Part shown: positions 52,600-62,500 of the stretch, piece by piece
Numbering within the stretch: the first letter of the stretch is position 1
How the letters are laid out: each line of letters begins with the position of its first letter
DNA from: G963666535 sp963666535
GTDB taxonomy: Bacteria; Bacillota; Clostridia; Oscillospirales; Oscillospiraceae
Reading direction: 5' to 3'
NCBI GenBank assembly: GCA_963666535.1
Contig: OY762913.1
Coordinates: 1,426,001 to 1,490,000, forward strand
Length of the DNA stretch: 64,000 nt
The notes under the pieces: generated by a model
Seen by the model: the letters and a program-made list of their open reading frames with translations, nothing else
Told to the model about the DNA's origin: nothing
Database searches by the model: none
Translations under genes and position numbers: made by a program

Positions 52600-54234
52600 A
52601 TGTCTAAGAATTGTATCGGAACCTACGAACAGTATAAAGAGCGGCTACTTAAAATGAAGCCCAATGTCTATCTGAATGGAAAGAAAATTGACCGTTCCAA
52701 CGGGGAGACCGGTGACAAGCGGGATCTGGCAAGCTGGATTGTCGGCGGGACCTACGTGATGGAGCAGTGCTATCTTGCGGCCAACGACCCCGAGTATGCC
52801 GATGTTTGCAAGGCTACTTCCACCATCACCGGCAACACGATTAACCGCTGCACCCACATTAACAGCTCCGTGGACGATCTGCTGAAGAAGCAGCTGATGA
52901 CCCGCCTGATTTGCCACCGCGTGGGTGGCTGCATGCAGCGCTGCATGGGCACGGATGCGATGAACGCTCTGTTTTCCGTTACCTATGACTGCGACGAGGC
53001 TTGCGGCACCGAGTATCACCAGCGCCTGCTGAAGTACATTGAGTATTGCCAGAATAACGATCTGGTGGTCAACTGTGCACAGACCGACGTCAAGGGCTCC
53101 CGCAATTCCAAGTATAAGCGTGCGCACATGCAGCCGGACCCCGACCAGTTTGTGCATGTGGTCGAGACCAACGTGGACGGCATTGGTCTGGACGGTAAGC
53201 CATGTAAGGGTATCATTGTGCGCGGCGCCAAGATTTGCAACTCCAACGCGCCATATGTGGATGAAATCATTGTCAATCCCACAAAGTTCATGAGTCCGGA
53301 CGACTCCGCTTACGCTGTTTCCTTTGCGCTGCCTGCCGACTGGGACGGCGTCAAGCTGATGGCATTGCCCGGGCTGCATCACAAGAGAACCCATCTGGAA
53401 GCACCGTTTGCCAAAGTCGGTGATGTAGAATCCTTGACCATCTTTGATGATGTTTTCGTTCCCAACGAGCGTGTTTTCATGAATGGTCTGGATCATGAGG
53501 GCGTCTGCCGTTATGCCGGCTATCTTGCCTTGATGTTCGCTCACTATCACCGCCATTCCTACACCGGCTGCAAGACCGCAGTGTCCGAAGTCATTGCGTC
53601 CCAGGCGGCTCTGGTGGCTGACGTGAACGACATCGAGAAGGAGTCCCACGTCCGCGAAAAAATCTGCGACATTATCTGCACCGCCGAGTTGGTCTTTGCG
53701 GCAGGCGAGGCCGCTGCGTACCGCGCCGTGAAGTTCCCCTCCGGTCAGTATGTGCCCGATGAGATTCTGACCAACGCCGGACGCCGTCTTGCCGGTCACA
53801 ACATCTATCACGAATATGAGACCCTTGCGGATCTCACCGGCGGTGTGTGCGCATCCCTGCCCACCGAGGAATCCTTCTACGCGCCGGAGACCGCGGAACT
53901 CTGCAACAAGTACATTGTCCGTAACCCTGCCTACTCCGCAGAGGATACCCATCGTGTCATGCGTATGATGGAGAACAAGCTGTGCGATGCGTTTGAAGGC
54001 GCCCAGGCGGTTGCCGGCGTGCACGGCGGCGGTTCTCCGCTGATGGAGACCATTACCCTGATGGGCCGTTACGATCTGGAGGGTCTGAAGGGAATTGCCA
54101 AATATCTGGCTGGTCTGCCCGGATATGAAAAGTGCCCGCGTTATGAGCGGGAAACCGCAACGCCGCGTGCCATGCTGGCGAAATTCGATGCGGCGAAGGC
54201 AGCAAAAGAAGCCGCTCAAAAAGCTGGTAAATAA
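52600..54234 (+). CDS. 4-hydroxybutyryl-CoA dehydratase/vinylacetyl-CoA isomerase-like flavoprotein
   Basis: A 544-residue member of the 4-hydroxyphenylacetate 3-hydroxylase superfamily. It keeps the [4Fe-4S] ligands of the clostridial dehydratase in the right spacing: C111 and C115 (GGCMQRCMG), and H317 and C324 (HRHSYTGC). Flavin-binding parts MQRCMGTDAMNAL and TIFDDVFVPNERVF are present. Known reaction: 4-hydroxybutyryl-CoA to crotonyl-CoA through a ketyl radical. It is some 50 residues longer than typical. Start at 52600 (GGAGG nine bases upstream); an ATG at 52594 is too close to the site. Confidence 0.75.
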   Translation: MSKNCIGTYEQYKERLLKMKPNVYLNGKKIDRSNGETGDKRDLASWIVGGTYVMEQCYLAANDPEYADVCKATSTITGNTINRCTHINSSVDDLLKKQLMTRLICHRVGGCMQRCMGTDAMNALFSVTYDCDEACGTEYHQRLLKYIEYCQNNDLVVNCAQTDVKGSRNSKYKRAHMQPDPDQFVHVVETNVDGIGLDGKPCKGIIVRGAKICNSNAPYVDEIIVNPTKFMSPDDSAYAVSFALPADWDGVKLMALPGLHHKRTHLEAPFAKVGDVESLTIFDDVFVPNERVFMNGLDHEGVCRYAGYLALMFAHYHRHSYTGCKTAVSEVIASQAALVADVNDIEKESHVREKICDIICTAELVFAAGEAAAYRAVKFPSGQYVPDEILTNAGRRLAGHNIYHEYETLADLTGGVCASLPTEESFYAPETAELCNKYIVRNPAYSAEDTHRVMRMMENKLCDAFEGAQAVAGVHGGGSPLMETITLMGRYDLEGLKGIAKYLAGLPGYEKCPRYERETATPRAMLAKFDAAKAAKEAAQKAGK

Positions 54235-54315
54235 TGAATGCTGCCGCCGATGGGACTCCTCTTCGGAGGATCCCATCGGTGCCTTTCTGGTAATTTGATA
54301 GAAGGAGTGGTACCC

Positions 54316-55134
54316 ATGGCAAATCGTCTCATTAAAATGCCCGAGTTTAATTTGACTGGGAAAACTGCCATTGTGACCGGTGCGACAAAAGGGATCGGCT
54401 ATGGCATTGCAACTACGTTTGCGCACTTTGGCGCGAATGTTGTCATCACCGCCCGCACGGCGGCAGAGGTAGAAGCGGCGGCTGCGGAGATTAGCAACAC
54501 TTATTGTTCCGGCGGGAAATGCATTGGGGTCCCGGCGGACTCCTCCAAGCAGGAAGATATCGACAATGTGATCGCCAAGGCACTTGAGGCCTTCGGCGAA
54601 CTGAATATTTTGGTTAACAATGCAGGCATTTCGGGCAAAACCGCGAAAATCATGACCGATGACTGCAATGAAGATAACTTTACCAAGGTGATCAACACCA
54701 ACCTGAAGGGCGTGTTTCTATTCGGTCGTTCCGCGGCAAAGCAGTTTGTGGCCCAGGGAAAAGGCGGAAAGATTATCAATATTGCATCGGTCGGCGGGCT
54801 TGTGGGTGGCCCGGGCGTGGTGGCATACGGTGCGTCGAAGGCCGGTGTGATCAGCTTGACCAAGACGATGGCAAATGAGTTTGGCCGTGACAACATCAAC
54901 GTGGTCGCCATCTGCCCCGGGTATGTGGTCACGCCGCTGAATGAGGAGTTTTTCCTGGATGCCGAGGGCAATCACACGAAGACCTATGAGCTGTCGGCCA
55001 AGAACACGGCGGTGCGCCGCCTGGGCGAGATCGAGGAAATAGCGGGTCCGGTGACCGCCATCGCCTGCGACTGCTTCTCCTATGTGACCGGAACTGCCAT
55101 CGTGATCGATGGCGGACAGACCATCGGAAGATAG
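54316..55134 (+). CDS. short-chain dehydrogenase/reductase, paralogue 2
   Basis: A 272-residue SDR. TGATKGIGYGIATTFAHFG cofactor loop, NNAGISG, Ser in INIASVGGLVGGPG, and YGASK catalytic motif. NVVITARTAAEV after beta-2 lacks the acidic residue, so NADP(H) is plausible. Start chosen for GAAGGAG before ATG 54316. Only moderately like paralogue 1. It may be the acyl-CoA-specific reductase of the pathway, or a semialdehyde/alcohol enzyme. Confidence 0.8.
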   Translation: MANRLIKMPEFNLTGKTAIVTGATKGIGYGIATTFAHFGANVVITARTAAEVEAAAAEISNTYCSGGKCIGVPADSSKQEDIDNVIAKALEAFGELNILVNNAGISGKTAKIMTDDCNEDNFTKVINTNLKGVFLFGRSAAKQFVAQGKGGKIINIASVGGLVGGPGVVAYGASKAGVISLTKTMANEFGRDNINVVAICPGYVVTPLNEEFFLDAEGNHTKTYELSAKNTAVRRLGEIEEIAGPVTAIACDCFSYVTGTAIVIDGGQTIGR

Positions 55135-55143
55135 GAGACGGAA

Positions 55144-56067
55144 ATGGCCTATCAGTTTATTAAGTACAGCGTGGAGGACGGGATCGCGACCATTCAGCTC
55201 TACCGGCCCCAGGCACTCAATGCGCTCAACAGTGAGATTAACCAGGATATTGCGGCCGCCTTGGAAGAGGTGAAGGCCGATCCGTTGATTCGCGTCCTCA
55301 TTATAACCGGCGACTTCCGCGCATTTGCGGCGGGCGCCGATATTAAGGAGATGTCGGAGGCCACACCTCGCTATGCCCGCGCATTTTCCAGTCTTGCCAT
55401 TGCGATTAACAATACGCTTGAAAACCTTCCCATTCCCACCATTGCGGCGGTGGCCGGCTATTCGTTCGGCGGTGGCTGTGAGATGCCCCTGGCCTGTGAT
55501 TTTCGCGTTGGCGGGCCACGCACGCAGATGTCCTTTCCAGAGGTTGGCCTGGGAATTATCCCGGGCGCCAACGGCTGCGCCCGGGCGACGGAGCTCGTGG
55601 GTGCTGCCAAGGCAAAAGAGCTGGTCATGCTCACGCCCATTGTCTGCGGCGAAGAGGCCTATCAAATCGGTCTGCTCAACTGGTATGTAGACGCCCCAGA
55701 GTGTGCGGAACTGAATGGGGCGGCAAGCGCTGCGAAAAAAGCGGTATCCGACGCCAAAAAAGCGGGCGATGACGCTGCAATTGCAGAGGCCAAACAAAAG
55801 TTGAAAGAGGCGGAAAACGCGGCGGCACAGAAAGAGTATGATGCCATCTACGCAAAAGCCGTAGAAGTCGCAAAAAAACTGAGGGAGAAGCCGGCGTGCG
55901 CGCTGGCAGCTGCCAAAGCCGCCATCAATAAAGCCGCTACCGAGACGGTGGCGGCGGGCAAGGGAACGGAGACCACGGAGTTTACCCTTCTGTTCAATAC
56001 GCATGACCAGAAGGAAGGCATGGCCGCGATGCTGGAACGGCGCAGTCCGGTTTTTACCAATGACTGA
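55144..56067 (+). CDS. enoyl-CoA hydratase/isomerase (crotonase) with a charged helical insert
   Basis: A 307-residue crotonase-fold protein. Oxyanion-hole segments FAAGADIKEM and GYSFGGGCEMPLA, and both catalytic glutamates E113 (GGGCEM) and E133 (FPEVGLG) with the 20-residue spacing of true hydratases. Hydrates crotonyl-CoA to 3-hydroxybutyryl-CoA. Residues about 190-235 form an extra Ala/Lys/Glu-rich helix pair (KKAVSDAKKAGDDAAIAEAK) not found in standard 260-residue enzymes. GGAG six bases before the ATG. Sixth gene of the operon. Confidence 0.85.
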   Translation: MAYQFIKYSVEDGIATIQLYRPQALNALNSEINQDIAAALEEVKADPLIRVLIITGDFRAFAAGADIKEMSEATPRYARAFSSLAIAINNTLENLPIPTIAAVAGYSFGGGCEMPLACDFRVGGPRTQMSFPEVGLGIIPGANGCARATELVGAAKAKELVMLTPIVCGEEAYQIGLLNWYVDAPECAELNGAASAAKKAVSDAKKAGDDAAIAEAKQKLKEAENAAAQKEYDAIYAKAVEVAKKLREKPACALAAAKAAINKAATETVAAGKGTETTEFTLLFNTHDQKEGMAAMLERRSPVFTND

Positions 56068-56117
56068 GCAGCGGTGAATCCGTTCGAAAACATGAATAAA
56101 AAGGAGACACAACAGCC

Positions 56118-56969
56118 ATGGAAATAAAAACAATTGGCGTCCTGGGCGCTGGTCAGATGGGTTCCGGCATTGCACAGATTGCAGCCTCGCACAACTGCAA
56201 GGTGGTACTGCGTGATATCAAGCAGGAGTTCTGTGACAAAGCAATAGAAAAGATGAAGGCCGGTCTTGACCAGCGCGTTGCAAAGGGCAAGTCTACGCCG
56301 GAAGAAGTGGAAGCCACTTTAAGCAACATTACAACCACGGAAAATATGAAAGACCTGAAGGACTGCGATATGATCATTGAGGCTGCTGTGGAGCGCCTGG
56401 ATATCAAACAGGATATTTTTCGGGAGTTGGGCGAGATTTGCCGCCCCGACTGCATCTTTTGCACGAATACCTCTTCAATGTCGATCACAGAGATCATGTC
56501 CAAGACGAAGAACCCCCAGCGCGGCGTGGGGATGCATTTCTTTTTCCCTGTCCTTGCCATGAAATTGGTTGAAGTAATCCGTGGAGAAGAGACATCTGAC
56601 GAAACCATTCAGGCTGTTTACGAAGTAGCGGCCGGTCTGGGTAAGACCGCTGTTGAGTGCAAAACCGATACGCCGGGCTTCATTGTGAACCGTTGCCTGT
56701 TTGCCTTTATGCTGGAGGCGGTGCATTGCTATGAGGACGGGGTTGCGTCCACCGACGACATCGACACCGCGATTAAGCTGGGCCTGAATCACCCCATGGG
56801 GCCGTTCGAGATGATGGATCTTTCCGGTCTTGACACGTTCCCCCATGTGTGCGATACGCTGCAGGGTCTGCCTATTACCGACTGGTCTACTCCAAAGTCC
56901 GTTCAAAAGCTGATTGAGGAGAAGAAGTACGGCCGCAAGACCGGCGAGGGCTGGCACAAATACAACTGA
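56118..56969 (+). CDS. hbd: 3-hydroxybutyryl-CoA dehydrogenase, paralogue 2
   Basis: A 283-residue enzyme of the standard clostridial Hbd type. GVLGAGQMGSGIAQIAASHN NAD motif, catalytic His in GMHFFFPVLAMKLVEVIRG, NTPGFIVNR-like segment DTPGFIVNRCLFAFM, and C-terminal NHPMGPFEMMDLSGLDT. Converts 3-hydroxybutyryl-CoA to acetoacetyl-CoA with NAD+. Last gene of the operon; the thiolase at 42.3 kb would take the product. Confidence 0.9.
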   Translation: MEIKTIGVLGAGQMGSGIAQIAASHNCKVVLRDIKQEFCDKAIEKMKAGLDQRVAKGKSTPEEVEATLSNITTTENMKDLKDCDMIIEAAVERLDIKQDIFRELGEICRPDCIFCTNTSSMSITEIMSKTKNPQRGVGMHFFFPVLAMKLVEVIRGEETSDETIQAVYEVAAGLGKTAVECKTDTPGFIVNRCLFAFMLEAVHCYEDGVASTDDIDTAIKLGLNHPMGPFEMMDLSGLDTFPHVCDTLQGLPITDWSTPKSVQKLIEEKKYGRKTGEGWHKYN

Positions 56970-57032
56970 GCATTCACACCAGTTACATCGTTAGGGAGAC
57001 CTAACATGTACATACACACCACCCCCCCTGCA

Positions 57033-57058
57033 AACCCACCGGCTTAAGCCGGTGGGTT
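57033..57058 (+). terminator. perfect inverted repeat at the operon end
   Basis: Arms AACCCACCGGCTT / AAGCCGGTGGGTT without a loop spacer. Probably the terminator of the CoA operon, although the T tract is weak. The sequence also resembles IS200/IS605 end hairpins. Confidence 0.6.
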
Positions 57059-57260
57059 ATATCTTAAATTTACCGCACACGAATAAGCGGTTTTGAATTT
57101 ATTTGACAGCGAAGCAACGGTGTACCAGAACTCCAGAGTTTCGCGCGATTGATCGCAAGATAGCGGCATTTCATTGGGCCGGAACCTGTCATCCATTGCA
57201 AGAATACCGGATCCTAAGATGTTGCTAGGCGCGGAAAAGTTTCCTAGGAGTGTGAAATAT

Positions 57261-57785
57261 ATGAGTAAAAAAATGTCTGATTGCGCTGGAAAAGACCAGA
57301 AGTTTGACTTTAAGCCGTTGGAGCCGATCCTGGAGCAATACAGAAACATCCCCGGCAGCGTGATTACGATTTTGCAGAATGCGCAGGAGATCTACGGGTA
57401 TCTTCCACGTGAAGTGATTCAGTACGTCTCAGAACAAACCGGCGTGAAGCCCGCCAAAATTTATGGCGTTTCCACATTTTATACGCAGTTTCGGTTCCAA
57501 CCGATGGGGAAGTACCACATCATGCTGTGCCAGGGCACTGCCTGCCACGTGAATGGCTCCAAGATGATTCTGGAAGCCGTCGGGGAAGAGTTGGGAATCA
57601 GCGTGGGTGAGACAACAGAGGACGGCCTTTTTACCCTTGACAGTGTGGCCTGCCTGGGATGTTGCAGCTTATCCCCCGTGATGATGATCAATGGAGAGAC
57701 TTATGGCTCTCTGACCAAGCAGAAAGCAATTGACGTGCTGAAAACTCTGCGTGCCCAGGCAGAGAAGGAGGGCGGAAAAAAATGA
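57261..57785 (+). CDS. NuoE-like [2Fe-2S] subunit of an NADH-linked complex
   Basis: About 174 residues. Helical N-terminal domain (EPILEQYRNIPGSVITILQN) and thioredoxin-like [2Fe-2S] domain with CQGTACHVNG and VACLGCCSLSP supplying the four Cys. AGGAG ten bases before the ATG. Overlaps the NuoF-like gene by ATGA. In the Stn, Hyd and related bifurcating complexes this subunit (StnC/HydC type) passes electrons to the flavin subunit. Confidence 0.85.
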   Translation: MSKKMSDCAGKDQKFDFKPLEPILEQYRNIPGSVITILQNAQEIYGYLPREVIQYVSEQTGVKPAKIYGVSTFYTQFRFQPMGKYHIMLCQGTACHVNGSKMILEAVGEELGISVGETTEDGLFTLDSVACLGCCSLSPVMMINGETYGSLTKQKAIDVLKTLRAQAEKEGGKK

Positions 57786-59533
57786 GGATATTGATCGGAA
57801 AAGGCAGCTGCGGCATCGCCGCAGGCGCGAGCAAAGTATGGGACGCGTTTGAAGAAGCCCTCAAGACGGAGTGCGTAGACGCTGCGCTGGTCACGACCGG
57901 CTGTATCGGCCTTTGCTATCTGGAACCCATTGCGGAAGTGATTGCAGATGACGGCACACGAACCACCTATGTCTGCGTCACTCCCGAAGCGGCGCAGCGG
58001 ATTGTCAAAGAACACATCAAGGGTGGCAAGCCGGTCCGTGAGCTGGAGATGAGCGAAGATGACAGCAAGAAATTCGGAAAGCAAAAGCGGATCGCGCTGC
58101 GCAATTGCGGTACCATCAATCCGGAAAATTTGGATGAGTATCTCTTGGTGGGCGGTTACACCGCCGCAAAGAACGTGCTTACTACCATGTCTCCGGCAGA
58201 TGTGGTTGGTGTGATTAAGACGTCCGGCTTGGCAGGGCGCGGCGGCGCCGGCTTCCCCACCTGGTTTAAGTGGAACGCCGCCATGCAGTCTCCCGGAGCG
58301 GAAAAGTATATTGTCTGCAATGCGGACGAGGGCGACCCGGGCGCGTTCATGGACCGTTCGGTTTTAGAAGGCGACCCCCATGCCGTTCTGGAGGGTATGC
58401 TGATCGGCGGCTACACCATGGGCGCCCATCAGGGAATTATCTATGTCCGAGCAGAATATCCGCTGGCAATCAAACGATTGAACATTGCGATTGAGCAAGC
58501 CAGAAAGGCGGGATGCCTGGGTGAGCACCTGTTTGGGACAGAGTTCAGCTTTGACATTATCATTAAGGCTGGTGCAGGCGCTTTCGTTTGCGGCGAGGAA
58601 ACCGCACTAATTGCTTCGCTGGAGGGAGAGCGTGGCATGCCACGTCTAAAGCCCCCATTCCCCGCCCAGAAGGGATATTGGCAAAAGCCGACCAACATCA
58701 ATAACGTCGAAACCTTTGCCAATGTCACTTGGATTATCAATAACGGCGGTGAGGCATTTGCCGCAATGGGTACCGAGAGAAGTAAGGGTACTAAGGTGTT
58801 CGCGCTGACCGGCAAGATCAAAAATGGCGGCCTTGTTGAGGTTCCAATGGGTCTGACATTGAGAGAGGTCATTTATGACATCGGCGGTGGCATCAAAAAT
58901 GACAGAGAATTTAAGGCAGTGCAAATGGGCGGCCCGTCAGGCGGCTGTATTCCAAAGTCTCTGATTGATACACGGGTGACCTATGAAGATCTTTCCCAAA
59001 CCGGCGCTATCATGGGTTCCGGCGGTATGGTGGTCATGGACGAGACCACCTGCATGGTCGATATGGCCCGTTTTTTCCTTAATTTCACCCAGGAGGAGTC
59101 TTGCGGCAAGTGCAATTACTGCCGCATCGGCACCAAACGGATGCTGGAAATTTTAAACCGCATTGTGGAGGGGCAGGGAAAAGACGGCGATATTGAACTG
59201 CTGGAGGAGCTGGCGCAGAAAATCAGGGATGGTTCGCTGTGTGCCCTTGGGCAGACCGCACCCAACCCTGTGCTGACCGCGCTGAAATACTTCCGCAATG
59301 AATTTGAGGATCATATCTACAAAAAGAAATGTACCGCGAGAAGCTGTCGTGCCTTGATCCATTATCGGATTGAAGCGGAGAAATGCACCGGCTGCACGCG
59401 CTGTGCCCGCAATTGCCCGGTGAATGCCATAGACGGCGAGGTGAAAAAGCCTCATACAATCAATCCCGACATCTGCATCAAGTGCGGCAAGTGCGAAGAG
59501 GCTTGTCGGTTCCATGCAATTACGGTCGAATAA
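57782..59533 (+). CDS. NuoF-like NADH-binding flavoprotein with extra ferredoxin domains
   Basis: A 583-residue subunit. N-terminal [2Fe-2S] thioredoxin-like domain (CVDAALVTTGCIGLCYLEP), then the 51-kDa NADH/FMN domain: GRGGAGFPTWFKW, CNADEGDPGAFMDR and CGEETALIASLEGERG. The N3-type [4Fe-4S] motif is ESCGKCNYCRIG. A C-terminal 2x[4Fe-4S] domain follows (CTGCTRCARNCPVNAIDG; CIKCGKCEEACRFHAI). This is the domain set of HydB/StnB-type subunits of electron-bifurcating enzymes, not of complex I. Confidence 0.85.
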   Translation: MRILIGKGSCGIAAGASKVWDAFEEALKTECVDAALVTTGCIGLCYLEPIAEVIADDGTRTTYVCVTPEAAQRIVKEHIKGGKPVRELEMSEDDSKKFGKQKRIALRNCGTINPENLDEYLLVGGYTAAKNVLTTMSPADVVGVIKTSGLAGRGGAGFPTWFKWNAAMQSPGAEKYIVCNADEGDPGAFMDRSVLEGDPHAVLEGMLIGGYTMGAHQGIIYVRAEYPLAIKRLNIAIEQARKAGCLGEHLFGTEFSFDIIIKAGAGAFVCGEETALIASLEGERGMPRLKPPFPAQKGYWQKPTNINNVETFANVTWIINNGGEAFAAMGTERSKGTKVFALTGKIKNGGLVEVPMGLTLREVIYDIGGGIKNDREFKAVQMGGPSGGCIPKSLIDTRVTYEDLSQTGAIMGSGGMVVMDETTCMVDMARFFLNFTQEESCGKCNYCRIGTKRMLEILNRIVEGQGKDGDIELLEELAQKIRDGSLCALGQTAPNPVLTALKYFRNEFEDHIYKKKCTARSCRALIHYRIEAEKCTGCTRCARNCPVNAIDGEVKKPHTINPDICIKCGKCEEACRFHAITVE

Positions 59534-59550
59534 GAAAAGGGCGGAGTGCT

Positions 59551-62500
59551 ATGAATAAACTCAGATTGAATATAGACGGCAAAGAGGTCACGGGTTATAA
59601 GGGGCAGACGATTCTGCAGGTTGCGGAGGAAAACGGCATCCATATTCCAACCCTTTGTCATGATGAGCGCGTCAAAGCTTACGCCTCCTGCGGCATCTGC
59701 CTGGTGGAGGCGGAGGGTGTTCCCAAGCTGCTCCGTTCCTGCTCCACCGAAATTGAGGACGGAATGGTCATCAAAACCAACACCCGGCGAGTCTTGGAAT
59801 CCCGCAAAACGAACCTGGAGCTGCTCCTTTCTGGACACAGTGGCGACTGCCGTCCCCCCTGCGTTCTGGCTTGCCCTGCACATACCGACTGTCAGGGCTA
59901 TGTAGGGCTGATTGCAAACGGCGAGAACGATGCCGCAATCCGGTTGATCAAGGAGCAGATTCCACTGCCGGCATCGATCGGGCGGGTGTGTCCGCATCCC
60001 TGTGAGAGTGCCTGCCGCCGCAAGCTGGTGGATGACCCTATTTCCATTCTCAATCTAAAGCGCTATGCGGCAGATTTGGATCTGGGCAAGGCCGATCCCT
60101 ATCTCCCGGAGTGTGCGCCCGCGGTGGGGAAGAGCGTGGCTATCATCGGCGGTGGACCCAGCGGTCTCAGTGCAGCGTATTTTCTGCGCCAAATGGGCTA
60201 TCATGTGACCATTTATGATGCGATGCCCAAGCTGGGCGGTATGCTCCGCTACGGTATCCCCGAGTATCGTCTGCCTAAGGTGGTTCTGGACCAGGAAATT
60301 GCTCTGATTGCAAAAATGGGAGTAGAGCTGGTGTGCAACACTAAGATTGGCCGCGACTTGACAATGGATAGAATCCGGAAAAAACATGATGCAGTCATTA
60401 TCTCCATTGGGGCGTGGACCAGCAGCACCCTGCCTTGTACAGGAAACGATCTGGACGGTGTCTTTGGCGGGATCGATTTCCTGCGCAGGGTGGTGCAAAA
60501 TGAGCCGATCCAGATCGGCGAGACTGTCGCAGTGGTGGGCGGAGGAAACACCGCGATGGATGCGTGTAGGACCCTGATCCGATTGGGGGCCAAAAAGGTT
60601 TACAATATTTACCGCCGTACCCGTGCCGAGATGCCCGCGGAAGACCTGGAGATAACCGAGGCGGAGGAAGAGGGAGTGGAATTCAAGTTCCTGGCAAGCC
60701 CTCTGGAACTGATCAGCGATGAGGACGGAAAAGTCTGCAAAATGCGCCTGCAGAAAATGAAGCTGGGCGATCCAGATGCCAGTGGACGTTGTCGGCCCGA
60801 ACCCATGGAGGGAGCGGAGGAGATCCTTGCGGTCGATAACGTTATCGTGGCCGTTGGACAGGGAATTGATCCTTCCGGCATGAGCAATATTGAACTGACC
60901 ACAGGGCGCACCATCGTTGCCGATGAAAATACCTTTGCCACATGTACACCGGGCGTATTTGCCATTGGCGATTGCTGCAACAGAGGTGCATCCATCGCGA
61001 TTGAAGCAATTGCCAAAGCCAAGATGGCGGCTGCTTCTGTAGACCGTTATCTGAGTGGAAAAGAGGTAAAATACCGACCACCCTACTTCGTCACCCGCAA
61101 GGACTTGACGGAAGAGGACTTTGCCGACCAGAAGAAAGAGCATCGCTATCGGCTTTTCGCATGCAAGGCGGAAGACCGTAAGGACAACTTCATGGAGCTG
61201 ACTCGTGGATTTAGCGCAGAGACTGCCAAGAAGGAGGCCGCTCGCTGCTTGGAGTGTGGCTGCCAGGACTATTTTGAGTGCAAGCTGATTTCCATGTCTC
61301 ATCAGTTTGATGTGGATCCGGAGCGCTTTTTGGATGATACCCCGCGCATTGAGTATAAGAATGAGCACCCCTTTATTGTGCGTGATCCGAACAAGTGCAT
61401 TCTATGTGGGTTGTGTACGCGGGTATGCGAAGAGGTGGTGGGGGTAGGAGCCCTTGGCCTTGTGGGACGCGGTTTTGGCACGACGGTGATGCCTGCGATG
61501 GAGGCACCGCTTACGGCGACCGGCTGCATTTCCTGTGGGCAGTGCGTCAGTGTCTGCCCCACAGGCGCACTGGGCGAACGTGCAATTAACCATAAAAATG
61601 TTCCTTTGGACACCAATAAAATAGAAACCACCTGTGGCTTCTGTTCCATAGGTTGTCAAACCTGCCTGGAAAGCACCGGCAATATGCTGGTAAGGGCGAT
61701 TCCCGCTAAAACGGAAGGAATCAACTCGGCTCTGATGTGCGGTATGGGACGCTTTGGCGTGACAACCTTTGCAGAACATGGACGGCTCACTCGCCCATTG
61801 GTGCGTAAAAACGGTAAGTTAATCGAAATTACCTGGTACGATGCTTTTGTACAAATCGGGAAGAAGCTGAAAAGCCTGAAAGTCAAGGGCGAAAAAACTG
61901 CGGTTTCAGTGGGACATTGTTTTACCGTAGAGGATGGGGGCGCCATTGTGGCCCTGGCAGGTACGCTGGGGGCAGATGCGTTCAGCTTTAATCACATCAG
62001 GAACGGAGTGAAGCAGGTTTTAGGTTACGATGCCTCCCCCAATACCTTTGAGGAGATTCCTTCCTGCGAAGTACTGCTTTCCGTGGGCAGCACACCAGTG
62101 ACAAATCCCGTGATTAACTATAAATTCCGCCAGGCTGCTGAGCGGGGCGCAAAAATATTCCATCTCGACACTGACGGGAAAAAGGCTCATGTGGACTGCG
62201 ACAAGATTGCCGTCAACAATTCCACTGCTTTCCTAAAAGAAGTAAGCAAGGCACTGATCGACCTGGGCTGCCAACCGAAATCGGCAGAGGGTCTTGATGA
62301 ACTGAAAGGGGCCCTTGCAGCCATCACCCCTTCGGACGAGGCAAAGCGTGTGGCACAGGTCTTGCAGAAGGCCAAGCACGCTATGATTGTATTCAGTATG
62401 TCAGAGGTGTCACCGGCTGGTGCAGCTGAGATTGCCAATATTGCAGTGCTGTCCGGGCACATCAACTCGCCCAGAAACGGTATTGTCATGCTGCGGCCCC

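Noticed and set aside
52645..54426. 593-codon minus-strand ORF
   Set aside because: Antisense shadow of the well-supported dehydratase gene; His/Gly-rich composition typical of such shadows.
54718..56175. 485-codon minus-strand ORF
   Set aside because: Antisense to the SDR and crotonase genes; no motif.
60055..61368. 437-codon minus-strand ORF
   Set aside because: Antisense to the GltD-like domain of the NADH complex, whose motifs are intact.
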